From assembly GCA_023251795.1 (NCBI GenBank), contig JAHEYD010000004.1, forward strand, positions 1 to 64,000: 64,000 nt of DNA, in the 5' to 3' direction. A program made the translations under genes and the position numbers. Position 1 is the first letter of the stretch, and the number at the start of each line of letters is the position of its first letter. This document shows positions 23,469-32,402 of the stretch, in pieces. The notes beneath the pieces were generated by a model. That model ran no database searches. It worked only from the letters and a program-made list of their open reading frames with translations, and was not told where the DNA came from. Origin of the DNA: Nitrosotalea sp. Its GTDB lineage: Archaea > Thermoproteota > Nitrososphaeria > Nitrososphaerales > Nitrosopumilaceae.

Positions 23469-23738
23469 ATGGAACCAACAGTAGTAATCGGAATCGTAAC
23501 ACTTGTCGGCGCATTGATGGGCACTTTAGTACCTTATGTGCTGAAAGTATGGAAAGACCCGGCAATAACTTTTGATGTGAACTATGCCTACGCCCTGGTA
23601 ATCGGTGTTGTTATTCAAGTAGCAGCATTGATGCCAGATAATGTGTCTGCCTTGACCATAGCAGCAATCGTAAATGCCTTTGCTGCAGGGGTCGGAGTAC
23701 AGACATTATTGAATAAAGTCACACCAAAAAGCGGATAA
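23469..23738 (+). CDS. Holin-like membrane protein
   Basis: 89 residues with three hydrophobic segments (EPTVVIGIVTLVGALMGTLV; ALVIGVVIQVAALM; TIAAIVNAFAAGVGVQTLL). Size, topology and position beside the XhlA-like gene suggest a holin, but no lysin gene was recognised nearby; it could equally be an envelope protein. Confidence 0.45.
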   Translation: MEPTVVIGIVTLVGALMGTLVPYVLKVWKDPAITFDVNYAYALVIGVVIQVAALMPDNVSALTIAAIVNAFAAGVGVQTLLNKVTPKSG

Positions 23739-23745
23739 GAAATAC

Positions 23746-26721
23746 ATGAGCAGGAACACGTTAATCAAACTGGCAATACTCAGCATATTAGCGGTGCTTC
23801 TGTTCTCACTTCCCTCCGTAGTTCGGGGCGCAAATGACCTGGCATCTGCCATTAACAGCAATGGGACAGTAACCCCTCTCACCTCAACATTCACAGAATA
23901 TGGGAATCTTAGTATAGCGACAGGTTCAGGCAATACCACAGTTACAATATCAGGCGTGGCGACAGTTAATAGTTCAACTGCTCAAATACTGGGCAGAATC
24001 AAACGGGATGGTGTTATAATTGAATCATTCAATCTGACGCAAAGCCCGTATCAGCAAACTTTCTCGTTCACAGCACCAGTTACAGAAACCACAGGCACGC
24101 ATATTTACACTTTTGAGGCTAACGTGACGCCGGGAAAAAAAGGAACATTCTACAATCGCACGTTCTCCGTTATATTCTTAGTCACAGGCAGTTTCGCCGC
24201 ATCAGTGACTAACGTAACAGCGACAAGCCCACTTACCAGCACTTACGGAGCAACGCCGAATCTTGCCTGTAACCAAGCAAGCGGTTCTCAGGCGGGATGT
24301 CTGGATTCGGGCAATTTCACGAAGTTCACTGATACAAACGCGACTGCAACCACACATACAGGACAGATATCGACTTTGCAGTCGAATGACACTTATCACG
24401 ATGCGAACATTACTTCATTGAAACACCGCCTGAACTCTACGGAATCTAACGATACATCTCTTTTCAGTTATTCCACTTCAAACAGTACACGAATATCAAA
24501 CACAGAATCCAATGACACAACTTTATTCTCATGGCTTGGATTAAATAGCACAAGAATTGCTAACTTAGAGGTATGGCTTTCGCTTAATAATACCAGAGTT
24601 TCTAATTTAGAATCGTGGCTGGGTCTCAACAGCACACGCATAGGTAATCTCGAAACATGGTTAGGATTGAATAATAGCCGCACCACAAACTTAGAATCAT
24701 GGTCAGCATCTAATAATACAAGAATAGGCACATTGGAATCTAATGATACTACTCACAATACAAGACTGACAGGTACTGAAGGAAATGATACCAATCTCTT
24801 TTCTTGGCTCGGCTTGAACGTCACGAAGATTGGTTCATTGCAATCTAACGATACCGTTCATGACACAGCAATTACAGGACTTAGGAACAACGATACTTAC
24901 TTTAATGGCAGCATATTTCCAACATCAACAGACTTCAGTAATGCAACATCAATGACTGCAAATAATACCGCCGATACCGCCAACGCTACCGCCAACACTG
25001 TAACATCGAATCTCGCAACTAATTGGACTGCAACGCAAGCACTCCAAGCGAATGATACTGCCATTTATGCCTATGTCAATGGTACATTCATGAAAGTCGG
25101 CAATATCACTGCTTGCACTCAACCGGGTAATTATTCATATTATAACGGCACTAATTTGCTGTGTGCTGTGGACTTAACAAGTTCCTTCTCCCTCAATATC
25201 GTTGGCGGTTCTGCTGTGACAGGAGCAGCAATATTGTCCCAAGGAACAGGCATTATTATCACCCAGAACGGAAATAATTTCACCTTTGATTCAGTTGCAG
25301 CATCAGTGACTAATGCTACTGTGAACCCTTATAACCTGAATATGAATAATGCTACATCAGGTCAGTTGGATTTCAATCTCAGGACAAAGAATGTTACTGT
25401 TAATCTGACAATTGGAGCGAATGTGTCGGGTACATTGCCGGATGCTAATATCGCAAGTGCAACGACATGGAATAATAAAGTTTCAACCGTTAGCGGTATT
25501 GGAAACATTCAATCAAGTGGCGGTCAGAACCCAACTATAAATATCACAGGACAAATTCCAGTGGCTAATGGCGGCACAGGCGCAAGCACAGCAGCAGCGG
25601 CAAGAATAAATTTAGATGTACCAGGATTAAATATACCTAATACATTCTCGGACAATTTAACTGTTGTTGGTTCAGATGTTTATCTGCTTGATATGGGAGT
25701 TTACAACGTCAATCCAGGGGGAGGACAATATGCAGAATTAGCAGCGTGTAACAATCTCAACGCAACTTGTGTATGGGTTGTAGCAGCGGGACAAAATTAT
25801 GCCGAGGGTGGAGGATTGAACTTAAATGAAACTGCTCTGGTTTCAAGTTCAGGAGCAAATGCTCTCGTGATAAAAACTAACAAACTGAATGCGACAATCA
25901 GATACGTTCAAAATGTGGGTACAATGAAGGAAGTAGGTCGGTGGGGGCTAAACTCAAATAATGAGCTGGGTATTTTAGTAATAAATAAAAGTGTAAGCTT
26001 GGGTACTGATAATAATGGCTATCATCTCATATTTGCACAACAAGATAAAAGCGGTGTGGGCGGAGTAATCCAAGGTGGGTTTTATGGAGTATATGGTGCA
26101 GACAGTTACGAGACTTTACAGGTATTTAACGGTTCATCTCGCTTAAACATTATTAACGCTGCTGGAAAAGGAATAAGAATCAATGCCAGTAATGTTGATA
26201 ATGCTGTGATTTTAGATGATGTTGTGAAAATGACAGGTCTCGGCGCAGCAACGACAGGAACAGATTTAGTTATTACAGGCTCAAATGAAGTTAGACCGAA
26301 AACATCCTCAAAAAAGGATAAACATAACATCACCGCAATGAACGAAGCAAACACCCCAGATAACTTTATGAAAGTAAGACCAATAAAATTTATTTATAAT
26401 GGTGATATTTATAATAAAGAAACGGTTGGTTTTACTGCGCAAGAAGTGGCATTAATATATCCCGAAATAGTTAATACAAACTATTCAGGGAATGGTACTT
26501 ATATAAGGATGATTGTAAACAAAACAAATCCAAATGAAGCATCGGGTGCTTTGTATTTAGAAAGAGATGGTTCTTATAGTGTTGCGAGTCTTGTAAGTAT
26601 TGATTATTCCGCATACACCGCAATTCTTACAAGTCAAATTCAAAAACAGCAAGAGCAATTAGATGTGCAGTCAAGACAAATAAGAAATATTTGCACAAAC
26701 AACCCTGTATTGTGTTCATGA
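23746..26721 (+). CDS. Tail-fibre-like adhesin with signal peptide and peptidase S74 chaperone
   Basis: A 991-residue protein probably binding the host surface. A signal peptide (LIKLAILSILAVLLFSLPSV) is followed by a beta domain (to ~200), a stalk (about 207-390) of roughly 18-residue repeats such as WLGLNSTRIGNLE with NxS/T sequons, a phage fibre motif NGGTGASTAAAARINL (about 607), and a C-terminal S74 intramolecular chaperone (about 848-990: SSKKDKHNI, VRPIKFIYNGD, ETVGFTAQEVALIYPEIV, then a coiled coil). S74 domains trimerise and then cut themselves off. A Sec signal on an S74 fibre is unexpected: phage fibres are normally cytosolic. Confidence 0.8.
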   Translation: MSRNTLIKLAILSILAVLLFSLPSVVRGANDLASAINSNGTVTPLTSTFTEYGNLSIATGSGNTTVTISGVATVNSSTAQILGRIKRDGVIIESFNLTQSPYQQTFSFTAPVTETTGTHIYTFEANVTPGKKGTFYNRTFSVIFLVTGSFAASVTNVTATSPLTSTYGATPNLACNQASGSQAGCLDSGNFTKFTDTNATATTHTGQISTLQSNDTYHDANITSLKHRLNSTESNDTSLFSYSTSNSTRISNTESNDTTLFSWLGLNSTRIANLEVWLSLNNTRVSNLESWLGLNSTRIGNLETWLGLNNSRTTNLESWSASNNTRIGTLESNDTTHNTRLTGTEGNDTNLFSWLGLNVTKIGSLQSNDTVHDTAITGLRNNDTYFNGSIFPTSTDFSNATSMTANNTADTANATANTVTSNLATNWTATQALQANDTAIYAYVNGTFMKVGNITACTQPGNYSYYNGTNLLCAVDLTSSFSLNIVGGSAVTGAAILSQGTGIIITQNGNNFTFDSVAASVTNATVNPYNLNMNNATSGQLDFNLRTKNVTVNLTIGANVSGTLPDANIASATTWNNKVSTVSGIGNIQSSGGQNPTINITGQIPVANGGTGASTAAAARINLDVPGLNIPNTFSDNLTVVGSDVYLLDMGVYNVNPGGGQYAELAACNNLNATCVWVVAAGQNYAEGGGLNLNETALVSSSGANALVIKTNKLNATIRYVQNVGTMKEVGRWGLNSNNELGILVINKSVSLGTDNNGYHLIFAQQDKSGVGGVIQGGFYGVYGADSYETLQVFNGSSRLNIINAAGKGIRINASNVDNAVILDDVVKMTGLGAATTGTDLVITGSNEVRPKTSSKKDKHNITAMNEANTPDNFMKVRPIKFIYNGDIYNKETVGFTAQEVALIYPEIVNTNYSGNGTYIRMIVNKTNPNEASGALYLERDGSYSVASLVSIDYSAYTAILTSQIQKQQEQLDVQSRQIRNICTNNPVLCS

Positions 26722-26732
26722 GGTGAAGTAAT

Positions 26733-27353
26733 ATGAATAAACAAAATATATTAATAACTGGAATAATCCTATTTATATTAATAGGAATTGGGTATATTGC
26801 AAATCAGGGAAAAGCAGACAGCCCTCCGTCTTATGACTATAATTTTACATATCTTTTACAACAAAAAGGTTTACCTGAAAACACAGATGCTGGGGCATTA
26901 ATATATTTAGCAATGTGCCCAGGCAACACCAATGATGAATTATGGGTATTATGTGACGATATATCAATGCCCACACCAGTAGTTTTTTTGGGTGATACTG
27001 CGGATGCGGTAAATCGCAAGGATGTTTTTGGTGGGGATAGTCCTTATGGTGGTAGAGTTTATGCATGGGTTACAGGCAACATTACAAAAGGAGATAGGCT
27101 CTACACCAACGGCGGAACACCAACATTAAATGGTACTCTTACAAATATGTATAATTTAAATTACAAATCAAGAGAGCCGATAAATGCAAGTGATGTAAAT
27201 ACCACTTGGAATAATGTTTATGTGAGAGCATCTGTGAAACCAGATGTTTATAATCGTAGAGCGGAACGCTCAAATGATGGTAATCAGGTTGGTTGGGCAT
27301 TACAGTCTGTAAATTCAAGTGTTCCAGTCCAGATTAGAATAAGTCGTGATTGA
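26733..27353 (+). CDS. Membrane-anchored extracellular protein
   Basis: An N-terminal signal anchor (ILITGIILFILIGIGYIANQ) precedes a soluble domain with sequons and conserved-looking VYAWVTGNITKGDRLYTNGG, a fold resembling capsid-spike or DUF2190-like beta domains. GAGGTGAAG before the ATG. Directly follows the fibre gene, so may be its partner. Confidence 0.55.
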   Translation: MNKQNILITGIILFILIGIGYIANQGKADSPPSYDYNFTYLLQQKGLPENTDAGALIYLAMCPGNTNDELWVLCDDISMPTPVVFLGDTADAVNRKDVFGGDSPYGGRVYAWVTGNITKGDRLYTNGGTPTLNGTLTNMYNLNYKSREPINASDVNTTWNNVYVRASVKPDVYNRRAERSNDGNQVGWALQSVNSSVPVQIRISRD

Positions 27354-27358
27354 GGATA

Positions 27359-28327
27359 ATGAGATTTATTTTTATTATTCTCTTGGCTACTGTAATACCT
27401 TTAGCTTTTGCTTCAGACGATTCAGTTAATAACGTAACTACAATTAACGACAGCAGAGCAATTCTTAATGATAATATCAATAGCGCAAATCCAATAATTG
27501 TTCCTGATAAAGCTTCGGTATTACAAGATGTAGATGTAACACCAATACCTCAAAATTCGGGCGGTTCTTCTGGTGGGGGGGGTAATTCAGGTGGTGGCGG
27601 TTCAGGCGGTTCAGGAGGTGGTGGTATAACATCATCTGAGAACATTAGCAACATTTTACGATATGAAACTCAAGACAGAACATTGTTAGCAAATCAATCA
27701 ATTTCATTTAAATTCAATCTTCCTGTATATGAAATTTTACTCATAGGCAAAGAGAATGAATATGATGTGTCTGTTAGAGTGGAACTATTAAAAAATACGC
27801 CTCAGAAAGCTACCGTAAAACCTGATGGTGATGTTATACAATACTTCAATATAATAACATCATCAAAGCGGGTAAAAGAAGGTGTTATAAAATTTAAATC
27901 AAATCAGTCAGCAACTTTATTTAAATGGAACGGTACTGCTTGGATAAATCTTATTCCATATTCAATATTTGAGCAATGCCAAGAAACACAGGTATTCTAT
28001 TATGGAACTGACCGTAATAAAGTTAGTTGTAATATTGTTACTCCATTTGAAATAGTAGGAACAAAGCAATATTATAAAGATAATGTAAATAATATCTCTT
28101 ATAATTATCAAATAAAAACAGATGGGTTTTCCAGCTTTGCGATAGTTTCAACATCTCTGGATAAGCCGAAACCTGTTATCGTATCAGAGGTTACGGTTAT
28201 ACCCATAGAAACACCCTTGTTTCCTTTATATCCAGAAACAACCCCATCACAAAAACAAGCACTAGGATTTGAAGGGATAATAGCTTTAATAGGATTGATG
28301 ATTATATTTATGGTAAGAAAGAGGTAA
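27359..28327 (+). CDS. Cell-surface protein with PGF-pre-PGF-like domain and PGF-CTERM-like tail
   Basis: Signal peptide FIFIILLATVIPLAFA, a Gly/Ser linker (about 67-92), then a domain with VSVRVELLKNTP, SATLFKWNGTAWINL and TDGFSSFAIVSTSL that resembles PGF-pre-PGF domains of euryarchaeal surface proteins. It ends GFEGIIALIGLMIIFMVRKR, close to the PGF-CTERM signal recognised by archaeosortase. This predicts sorting to the host envelope and lipid attachment. ATG 27359 is chosen over TTG 27350 for ribosome-site spacing. Confidence 0.65.
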   Translation: MRFIFIILLATVIPLAFASDDSVNNVTTINDSRAILNDNINSANPIIVPDKASVLQDVDVTPIPQNSGGSSGGGGNSGGGGSGGSGGGGITSSENISNILRYETQDRTLLANQSISFKFNLPVYEILLIGKENEYDVSVRVELLKNTPQKATVKPDGDVIQYFNIITSSKRVKEGVIKFKSNQSATLFKWNGTAWINLIPYSIFEQCQETQVFYYGTDRNKVSCNIVTPFEIVGTKQYYKDNVNNISYNYQIKTDGFSSFAIVSTSLDKPKPVIVSEVTVIPIETPLFPLYPETTPSQKQALGFEGIIALIGLMIIFMVRKR

Positions 28328-28367
28328 TCATGGCAAAGGATGGTTTTTAGGATATACGAGGGAATAA

Positions 28368-30317
28368 ATGCGTATATGGTGGCTAATCTTACTCTTATTG
28401 GTAGTACCATTAGCCACAGCCACTGATAACGGACAGCTTGCATCAGATACTATCTTCAATTTCAGTGCTATTGGCGTAAATATAACAGTTCTCGCACCTC
28501 AAAACTTTTCACAAATAATCGTCTATAATAGCACGCAAACACCCGCAGATACCTTAGAGTTCACAATTAATAGTAGTAAAATCCAGTTTAATGGTAGCAC
28601 AAACCAAAATCTCTCAAAAATCAGTTTTAATAATAATATCTGGAACTGGACATATACTAATAGTACTGAATATTTGAATGTAAATGCTTCAGTATTATAT
28701 CAATTAAATTATACTTTATACAAAGAAGGAATAGCACAGCAAACTGCTTTTACTTCAACTTTAAATCTCTATTATAATCTTACGTCAGCAGGAAATTACA
28801 GTATTCAATCAGCAGCAACGTCCCAACTATTATCCCCTGCAAATAATTCAGTGAATATAAATCCATCTCCAGTAACTTTTACATGGTTATCCTTCCCTAT
28901 TTCAGACCCAAACACTATCCAGATAGCAACAGATAAAGATTTTCTTGGTATTATTTCAACATCAACAGCAACATCAACAACAGGAACTTATACAACATCA
29001 ATATCATTATCTCAAAATACTCAATATTGGTGGAGAGTGAAAACTGCGTCAAGTGGTTATAGTTTTGCATATACTTTTACAACTACAATTCCAACAACAG
29101 TTCCTGGTGCATTAAATGTAACCGTGAAAGATGAACAAACAGATGCCGTAATAAACAGCTTCACTACACAGCTTTATAATTCTACTGTTGTTCTAACAAA
29201 AAACACTACTAACGGCTGGACTAATTGGACATCAGCAGAAATAGCATCAGGGCAATATTTAGTCAGGATAATTCCGACTTCACAATCTGTTTCAACCACT
29301 ATAACAACATCAACAACCACTGGATACGTTGTAAATAGTTCTGGTGGCAATACAACCTATCCTAACACTTCTTCAACATCAAGTACCTCAACATCAATAA
29401 CATCAACAGGATATGCTTCACGTTCTGTTCTTGCAACATCCCCGACAACAGTAACAGTTTATTTACCATCATCCAGCGGAACGAATGTAATTGATACTGT
29501 TGCATTTAATCTCATGGATTATTCAGGTAAATTCTCACCAACAATGGGCGCATATATGGTGATTATAAAAAACAGCTCAGTTATGGATAGTGAATATTTC
29601 CAAAAAGATGGTAAAGTAGCCACTTATTTAATAAGGGGAGATATTTATACAATATCAGTTTATAATAGTAATACCAATTATATGCAACAGTGGGGTAATT
29701 ATGTATCGGTAGGCAGCGGAACAGTTCCTATTGTAATTATGAATATTGGTGTAAATGAAACAACATATTTACCGTTTGCATCACGAATAACGCATACCAC
29801 TAACAGTATAGATTTAACTTGGCAAGATAGAAATAATATAATGTCAAATTTAAATTATACTATCTATAAAGGTAATACATCAAATCTTGTTTACTCTTTA
29901 CAAACAGCAGTAAAAACAGGAGCAACATCATACACCATAACATCAAACGATACTTATTATGTATTCCTTAATGCCACAACTTCTCTGGGTCAGAAAAAAT
30001 CATCGCAGGTATTTGATTTAACCGCAGGAACTAAAGGAATCCCAGGAAGACCAGTCCCGTGGATATACGGGAATTTTGCAATAGCATCATGGCTACAAAA
30101 TGCTATATCTATTATGTTCTTAGTAATTCTCGGAGGTTCATTCGGGGCAATGCATAGAGGAGAGGGTTCAATCATAACAGGTATATTCTCCCTTCTCTTT
30201 TGGTTCTGGGGATGGCTTACATTAACAACAGCAATGGCAGGATATTTAGGTGCTATTGTTTTCTTTGCAGTATTATATCATTTAGAATCAAAACGCCGAC
30301 AAGGAGCAATGCCATGA
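28368..30317 (+). CDS. Large secreted membrane protein with Ig-like domains
   Basis: Signal peptide WWLILLLLVVPLATA. The body (to ~560) is Thr/Ser/Asn-rich with many sequons; it includes a fibronectin/Ig-like segment (SPVTFTWLSFPISD ... TQYWWRVKTASSGYSF), a carboxypeptidase-regulatory-like strand set (GALNVTVKDEQTDAVINSF) and a Thr-rich stretch. Three hydrophobic segments lie at about 568-641. 649 residues. Likely surface or envelope protein; no enzymatic motif. Confidence 0.6.
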   Translation: MRIWWLILLLLVVPLATATDNGQLASDTIFNFSAIGVNITVLAPQNFSQIIVYNSTQTPADTLEFTINSSKIQFNGSTNQNLSKISFNNNIWNWTYTNSTEYLNVNASVLYQLNYTLYKEGIAQQTAFTSTLNLYYNLTSAGNYSIQSAATSQLLSPANNSVNINPSPVTFTWLSFPISDPNTIQIATDKDFLGIISTSTATSTTGTYTTSISLSQNTQYWWRVKTASSGYSFAYTFTTTIPTTVPGALNVTVKDEQTDAVINSFTTQLYNSTVVLTKNTTNGWTNWTSAEIASGQYLVRIIPTSQSVSTTITTSTTTGYVVNSSGGNTTYPNTSSTSSTSTSITSTGYASRSVLATSPTTVTVYLPSSSGTNVIDTVAFNLMDYSGKFSPTMGAYMVIIKNSSVMDSEYFQKDGKVATYLIRGDIYTISVYNSNTNYMQQWGNYVSVGSGTVPIVIMNIGVNETTYLPFASRITHTTNSIDLTWQDRNNIMSNLNYTIYKGNTSNLVYSLQTAVKTGATSYTITSNDTYYVFLNATTSLGQKKSSQVFDLTAGTKGIPGRPVPWIYGNFAIASWLQNAISIMFLVILGGSFGAMHRGEGSIITGIFSLLFWFWGWLTLTTAMAGYLGAIVFFAVLYHLESKRRQGAMP

Positions 30318-30363
30318 GCAAAGATATATCAATAAATATCAGTATAAATAAAGGTGATAACAT

Positions 30364-30792
30364 TTGAAAGCCTATGATATTTTCTGGTTTATAGTAGCTT
30401 TTATGTTTTCAGCAAATATACTTGCAGCAAGCGGTATTTTTGACAGTACCTTAAATGATGACGGTACACCTTGCATACGGAATTGTGGAATTAGTGAAAA
30501 TTATGGAGTTGAAATAGGTAAAATAAATCAAACAATGACAGATAGTGTACCACAGAAAGGAGAAGAACTTGGTATTCAAGAACTCACTATATCTGCGTTT
30601 GGGCTTTTGATAAGAAGTCTTGTTATTATGGTTGTTGTAATACTTTATTCAACAATTTTAATGCCTGTTTTCTTATATCAGCTTGGACTCCCAGAACCTG
30701 TAATAGCAGCATTTTCATTATTTACATTGATAACCGCCGTGATTGGCTACAACCAATATCGCGCCCGAAGTTCGCTTTTAGGAGTTGAGTGA
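30364..30792 (+). CDS. Multi-pass membrane protein
   Basis: TTG start after AAGGTGATAACA. A signal-anchor (IFWFIVAFMFSANILAAS), a short exposed loop with two Cys (CIRNCG), then two membrane spans (LVIMVVVILYSTILMPVFLY; VIAAFSLFTLITAVIGY). Cotranscribed with neighbours; overlaps the next gene. Function unknown. Confidence 0.55.
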   Translation: MKAYDIFWFIVAFMFSANILAASGIFDSTLNDDGTPCIRNCGISENYGVEIGKINQTMTDSVPQKGEELGIQELTISAFGLLIRSLVIMVVVILYSTILMPVFLYQLGLPEPVIAAFSLFTLITAVIGYNQYRARSSLLGVE

Positions 30793-31543
30793 TACGAAAA
30801 AACTATTTAACCTCTATCTATCAATATTAAGATACCCCATAGTAAAAATAGTGATAGCTATTGCCTTTATTATAATAGGAATATCCATAGCACAAGCAGC
30901 TACTCTTCAAACATCATCTACTTTTCCACAAAAAATATTTAAATGTCAAGAATCAACAATTAGTGTAACTTATATCAATACAGCCGATATTGTTTCCGTT
31001 AATGCTTTAGTCAATGAAAGAGACGGGACTCAAATTTCTTACGCTATGCAAAATATGAGTGGTGGTATATGGAATTACAGTTATGGCAATGATAACACTA
31101 CAAAATGGGGTAACAAAACAATCTATTTTCAAGTGATAACAGCAAGCGGAAGTTATATTAATCAAACATCTACTTTTATTTTTGTTTACTCTGATGATTG
31201 TATAGGTTCAAATATCCAATCATGGAAAAACACATCAACACGCAGTGGTTTTGGGAATTATACAACTCCTCTTTTTACAGGGGATAAAAATGTTCTCGAA
31301 GTAGCTCAACAGCCTTATCTTGATTATTTTGGATATGCGATTTACGTATTAATCGCTTTTAGCATGATGAGCATATTATATTTGAAAACACAATCAGTAG
31401 CACAACCTCTACTCATGGGATTTTTAATGGTAGCTGTTTTAGTAGGCTCTAATCTCATTCAAACTCAATATAAAACGTATATCCTTTTACTTATGGCAGT
31501 AGCAATGGCAACTATATTTTGGAAACTGTTTAAATCAGCATGA
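30785..31543 (+). CDS. Membrane protein with Ig-like exposed domain
   Basis: TTG 30785 overlaps the previous stop and follows TTAGGAG. Signal anchor (VKIVIAIAFIIIGISIAQA), a beta-rich ectodomain with sequons (about 45-155), then three hydrophobic segments (AIYVLIAFSMMSILYL; LLMGFLMVAVLVGSNLI; ILLLMAVAMATIFW). Completes the run of envelope-type genes. Confidence 0.55.
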   Translation: MSDTKKLFNLYLSILRYPIVKIVIAIAFIIIGISIAQAATLQTSSTFPQKIFKCQESTISVTYINTADIVSVNALVNERDGTQISYAMQNMSGGIWNYSYGNDNTTKWGNKTIYFQVITASGSYINQTSTFIFVYSDDCIGSNIQSWKNTSTRSGFGNYTTPLFTGDKNVLEVAQQPYLDYFGYAIYVLIAFSMMSILYLKTQSVAQPLLMGFLMVAVLVGSNLIQTQYKTYILLLMAVAMATIFWKLFKSA

Positions 31544-31592
31544 AAAAACATACATAAAAACCATACTAAAATTATATAAAAACTATATTAAT

Positions 31593-31724
31593 ATGAGTAA
31601 AAAAAACAGCAAAACTTATTTTGATTGGATGATAAATGTAAATCAGATAAAGGAAAACAGAACAGAAAGAGAAATCAAGAAAGCACTGGATAAAGTATAT
31701 CGGAGAGGTAGAAGAAAAAGATGA
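31593..31724 (+). CDS. 43-residue basic protein
   Basis: Strongly basic helix (EREIKKALDKVYRRGRRKR), possibly nucleic-acid binding. Preceded by ATTATATAAA at about 31571-31580, a TATA box. Overlaps the next gene (ATGA). Confidence 0.45.
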   Translation: MSKKNSKTYFDWMINVNQIKENRTEREIKKALDKVYRRGRRKR

Positions 31725-32080
31725 AATTAAAATTAGTTTTTGTTATAGCAATGCTTGGAATTGCTTTATCTCTTATTGCATACACTCAATCAATATCAGG
31801 TATAGATTTAAATACAGTAAATTCATCAGTAAAGATAAATCAAAGTCAGGTAAATGTAAGTTCGTATCTTTATAATGGCAGTTTAATAGGTGGTGCTAAA
31901 ACCTTTTCCGATTTAACCATAACGGCAAAAAGCTCTTTTTTATGCCAAAATTATGGCGGTAATGTTGCAAATATAGGAACATTGTATATTTCAAATGTTG
32001 TTATATCAACATCTTTTACAGTGTCAAGTTCAAATATTTCAGATGCATCAAATGTTAAGTGTGTAAGGTTTGATTCATAA
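31721..32080 (+). CDS. Small secreted protein
   Basis: Signal peptide LVFVIAMLGIALSLIA, then an 85-residue Ser/Asn-rich beta domain with two Cys and several sequons; no C-terminal anchor. Probably exported or anchored by its uncleaved N-terminus. Confidence 0.5.
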   Translation: MKLKLVFVIAMLGIALSLIAYTQSISGIDLNTVNSSVKINQSQVNVSSYLYNGSLIGGAKTFSDLTITAKSSFLCQNYGGNVANIGTLYISNVVISTSFTVSSSNISDASNVKCVRFDS

Positions 32081-32264
32081 AAATAAATCAAAACAAACCC
32101 TAAAAATTAATAAAGTTTAATCTTACCTAAACTTTATAACGTAAGGTAGAGAGGGATATACAGTGAACCCATAGTCTTCCATATGCAAATGATAAGTTTA
32201 ATACTCAATAATCCTTATATATGGGTGATGATATAGTTAATCATATACGATATGGATACTGATA

Positions 32265-32402
32265 ATGAAATTAATTACCTTAAAAATACCTGAAAGGGAT
32301 ATTGCTGTTATTGACAGTATAGTTAAAAAATCCAAAAAATATGATAATAGGAGCGACTTTATCAGAGTTTCTATTAATGATTTGATTATGAGAGAAACAT
32401 GA
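32265..32402 (+). CDS. Ribbon-helix-helix protein coupled to TnpB
   Basis: 45 residues: strand KLITLKIPERDI, helix VIDSIVKKSKKY and helix NRSDFIRVSINDLI follow the CopG/NikR pattern. Its stop overlaps the TnpB start (ATGATG), so the two are translationally coupled. CTTATATATG at about 32212 is a likely TATA box. Might regulate tnpB. Confidence 0.6.
   Translation: MKLITLKIPERDIAVIDSIVKKSKKYDNRSDFIRVSINDLIMRET

Noticed and set aside
24202-24731. Minus-strand frames within the S74 fibre gene
   Set aside because: They arise from the repeated stalk sequence and lack starts or ribosome sites of their own.
24366-24900. The regularly spaced repeats of the fibre stalk as a possible CRISPR array
   Set aside because: Repeats are degenerate, coding and in frame, with no constant spacers.
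30314-30367. A 17-codon frame between the 649-residue protein and the next gene
   Set aside because: Too short to support; probably leader sequence with the ribosome site for TTG 30364.
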